This document shows, piece after piece, positions 13,967 to 14,316 of a DNA stretch of 14,316 nucleotides. This DNA is from Halanaerobiales bacterium (lineage in GTDB: Bacteria; Bacillota; Halanaerobiia; Halanaerobiales; M55B127), in assembly GCA_021736965.1 (NCBI GenBank), contig JAIPEV010000025.1, forward strand, positions 1-14,316, written 5' to 3'. The notes beneath the pieces were generated by a model, which saw only the letters and a program-made list of their open reading frames with translations, searched no databases and was not told the DNA's origin. Numbering within the stretch: the first letter of the stretch is position 1; each line of letters opens with the position of its first letter. The translations under genes were made by a program, and so were the position numbers.

Positions 13967-14316
13967 AAAATAATAGTATTTATTATAATACCTCTATTTA
14001 TTACTTTTTTAATCCTACTTATTGATATTAAAATAATGGTTTAAAAAAGGTTTTCATTGTTTTTTTAGTTTTATTAGAATTTTTATAAATACTTTTTGTT
14101 ATGATAAAGAACTTTAATTAGATCATCAATGGTAGATTATTTTCAAGATATAATTTAGGTGGTTGGCTACCTTTAGTTGGTAGTATTATAGGTATACTTA
14201 ATAGAGCCTTTTATAATCACCTTGGAGTGGTTTTTAACTTAATTGAAAACTCTCATATTTATAATAACTTAATTTTAGGGGGTTAAGGGTTTGTTAGAAC
14301 TATTTTTAACATATTT
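13967..14316 (+). pseudogene. Degenerate mnhD-like (antiporter subunit D) remnant
   Basis: The translation aligns without gaps to mnhD residues about 5-75 but is broken. Frame 1 segment 13967-14041 gives VFIIIPLFITFLILLIDI (mnhD: LLVIVPLGTAFLIPFIDI) and ends at TAA 14042-14044. The match then continues from 14047 in another frame: KVFIVFLVLLEFL, stop TAA 14086-14088, ILFVMIKNFN, stop TAG 14119-14121, then YNLGGWLPLVG (14149-14181; mnhD YYLGNWIPPIG). A further TAA occurs at 14284-14286. After it, TIFNIF resembles the TGDIFNL segment of mnhD, closer than in the intact gene, which suggests an internal deletion. No ATG, TTG or GTG start with a ribosome site is seen at its head. It may continue past the window. 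Confidence 0.8.

Noticed and set aside
1..14316. CRISPR array, insertion sequence, tRNA or phage genes
   Set aside because: No regularly spaced repeats, transposase or integrase motifs, cloverleaf sequences or terminal inverted repeats were seen on reading both strands.

Overview
The window looks like chromosome of a low-GC, AT-rich anaerobic Firmicute, probably a diderm one of the Halanaerobiales type. This placement is an inference. It rests on the strong AT bias, the T-rich intrinsic terminators, a BMP-family binding protein with a plain signal peptide and no lipobox cysteine, and a multi-subunit Mnh/Mrp cation antiporter operon. No mobile element, CRISPR array, tRNA or rRNA was seen.

Left part (1-5417): ftsH (membrane AAA+ protease) runs forward and converges on htrA (periplasmic/anchored serine protease) on the minus strand, with a terminator for each. 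htrA and birA (single-domain biotin ligase) diverge from a 93-bp region whose two sigma-A-type promoters face each other with adjacent -10 boxes. birA is followed by a BMP/PnrA-type solute-binding protein that ends in a strong terminator and has no ABC transporter genes beside it.

Middle part (5417-9896): a well-formed promoter drives coaX (type III pantothenate kinase) and dusB (tRNA-dihydrouridine synthase). After a terminator comes a three-gene cassette: a small helix-turn-helix protein, a conserved protein of unknown function, and a reductase that resembles cyanobacterial long-chain acyl-ACP reductase, including the region of its active-site cysteine. The cassette has its own promoter, a tandem repeat at the predicted transcription start that looks like an operator, and a perfect-palindrome terminator. 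It is the best candidate here for a poorly described system.

Right part (9981-14316): a tightly overlapping operon mnhE-F-G-(DUF4040/MbhD-like)-B(with MbhE-like N-terminus)-C-D encodes an Mnh/Mrp-type Na+/H+ antiporter in which the C-terminal part of MrpA is supplied by separate pieces. Directly behind mnhD lies a degenerate copy of an mnhD-like gene. It aligns without gaps to the start of mnhD but carries several stops and a frameshift, and it runs to the window edge.

Several starts were moved from the longest possible reading frame on the basis of ribosome binding sites and promoters (htrA, birA, the HTH gene, the conserved protein, mnhF). TTG is the apparent start of ftsH, the BMP gene, mnhE and mnhD.
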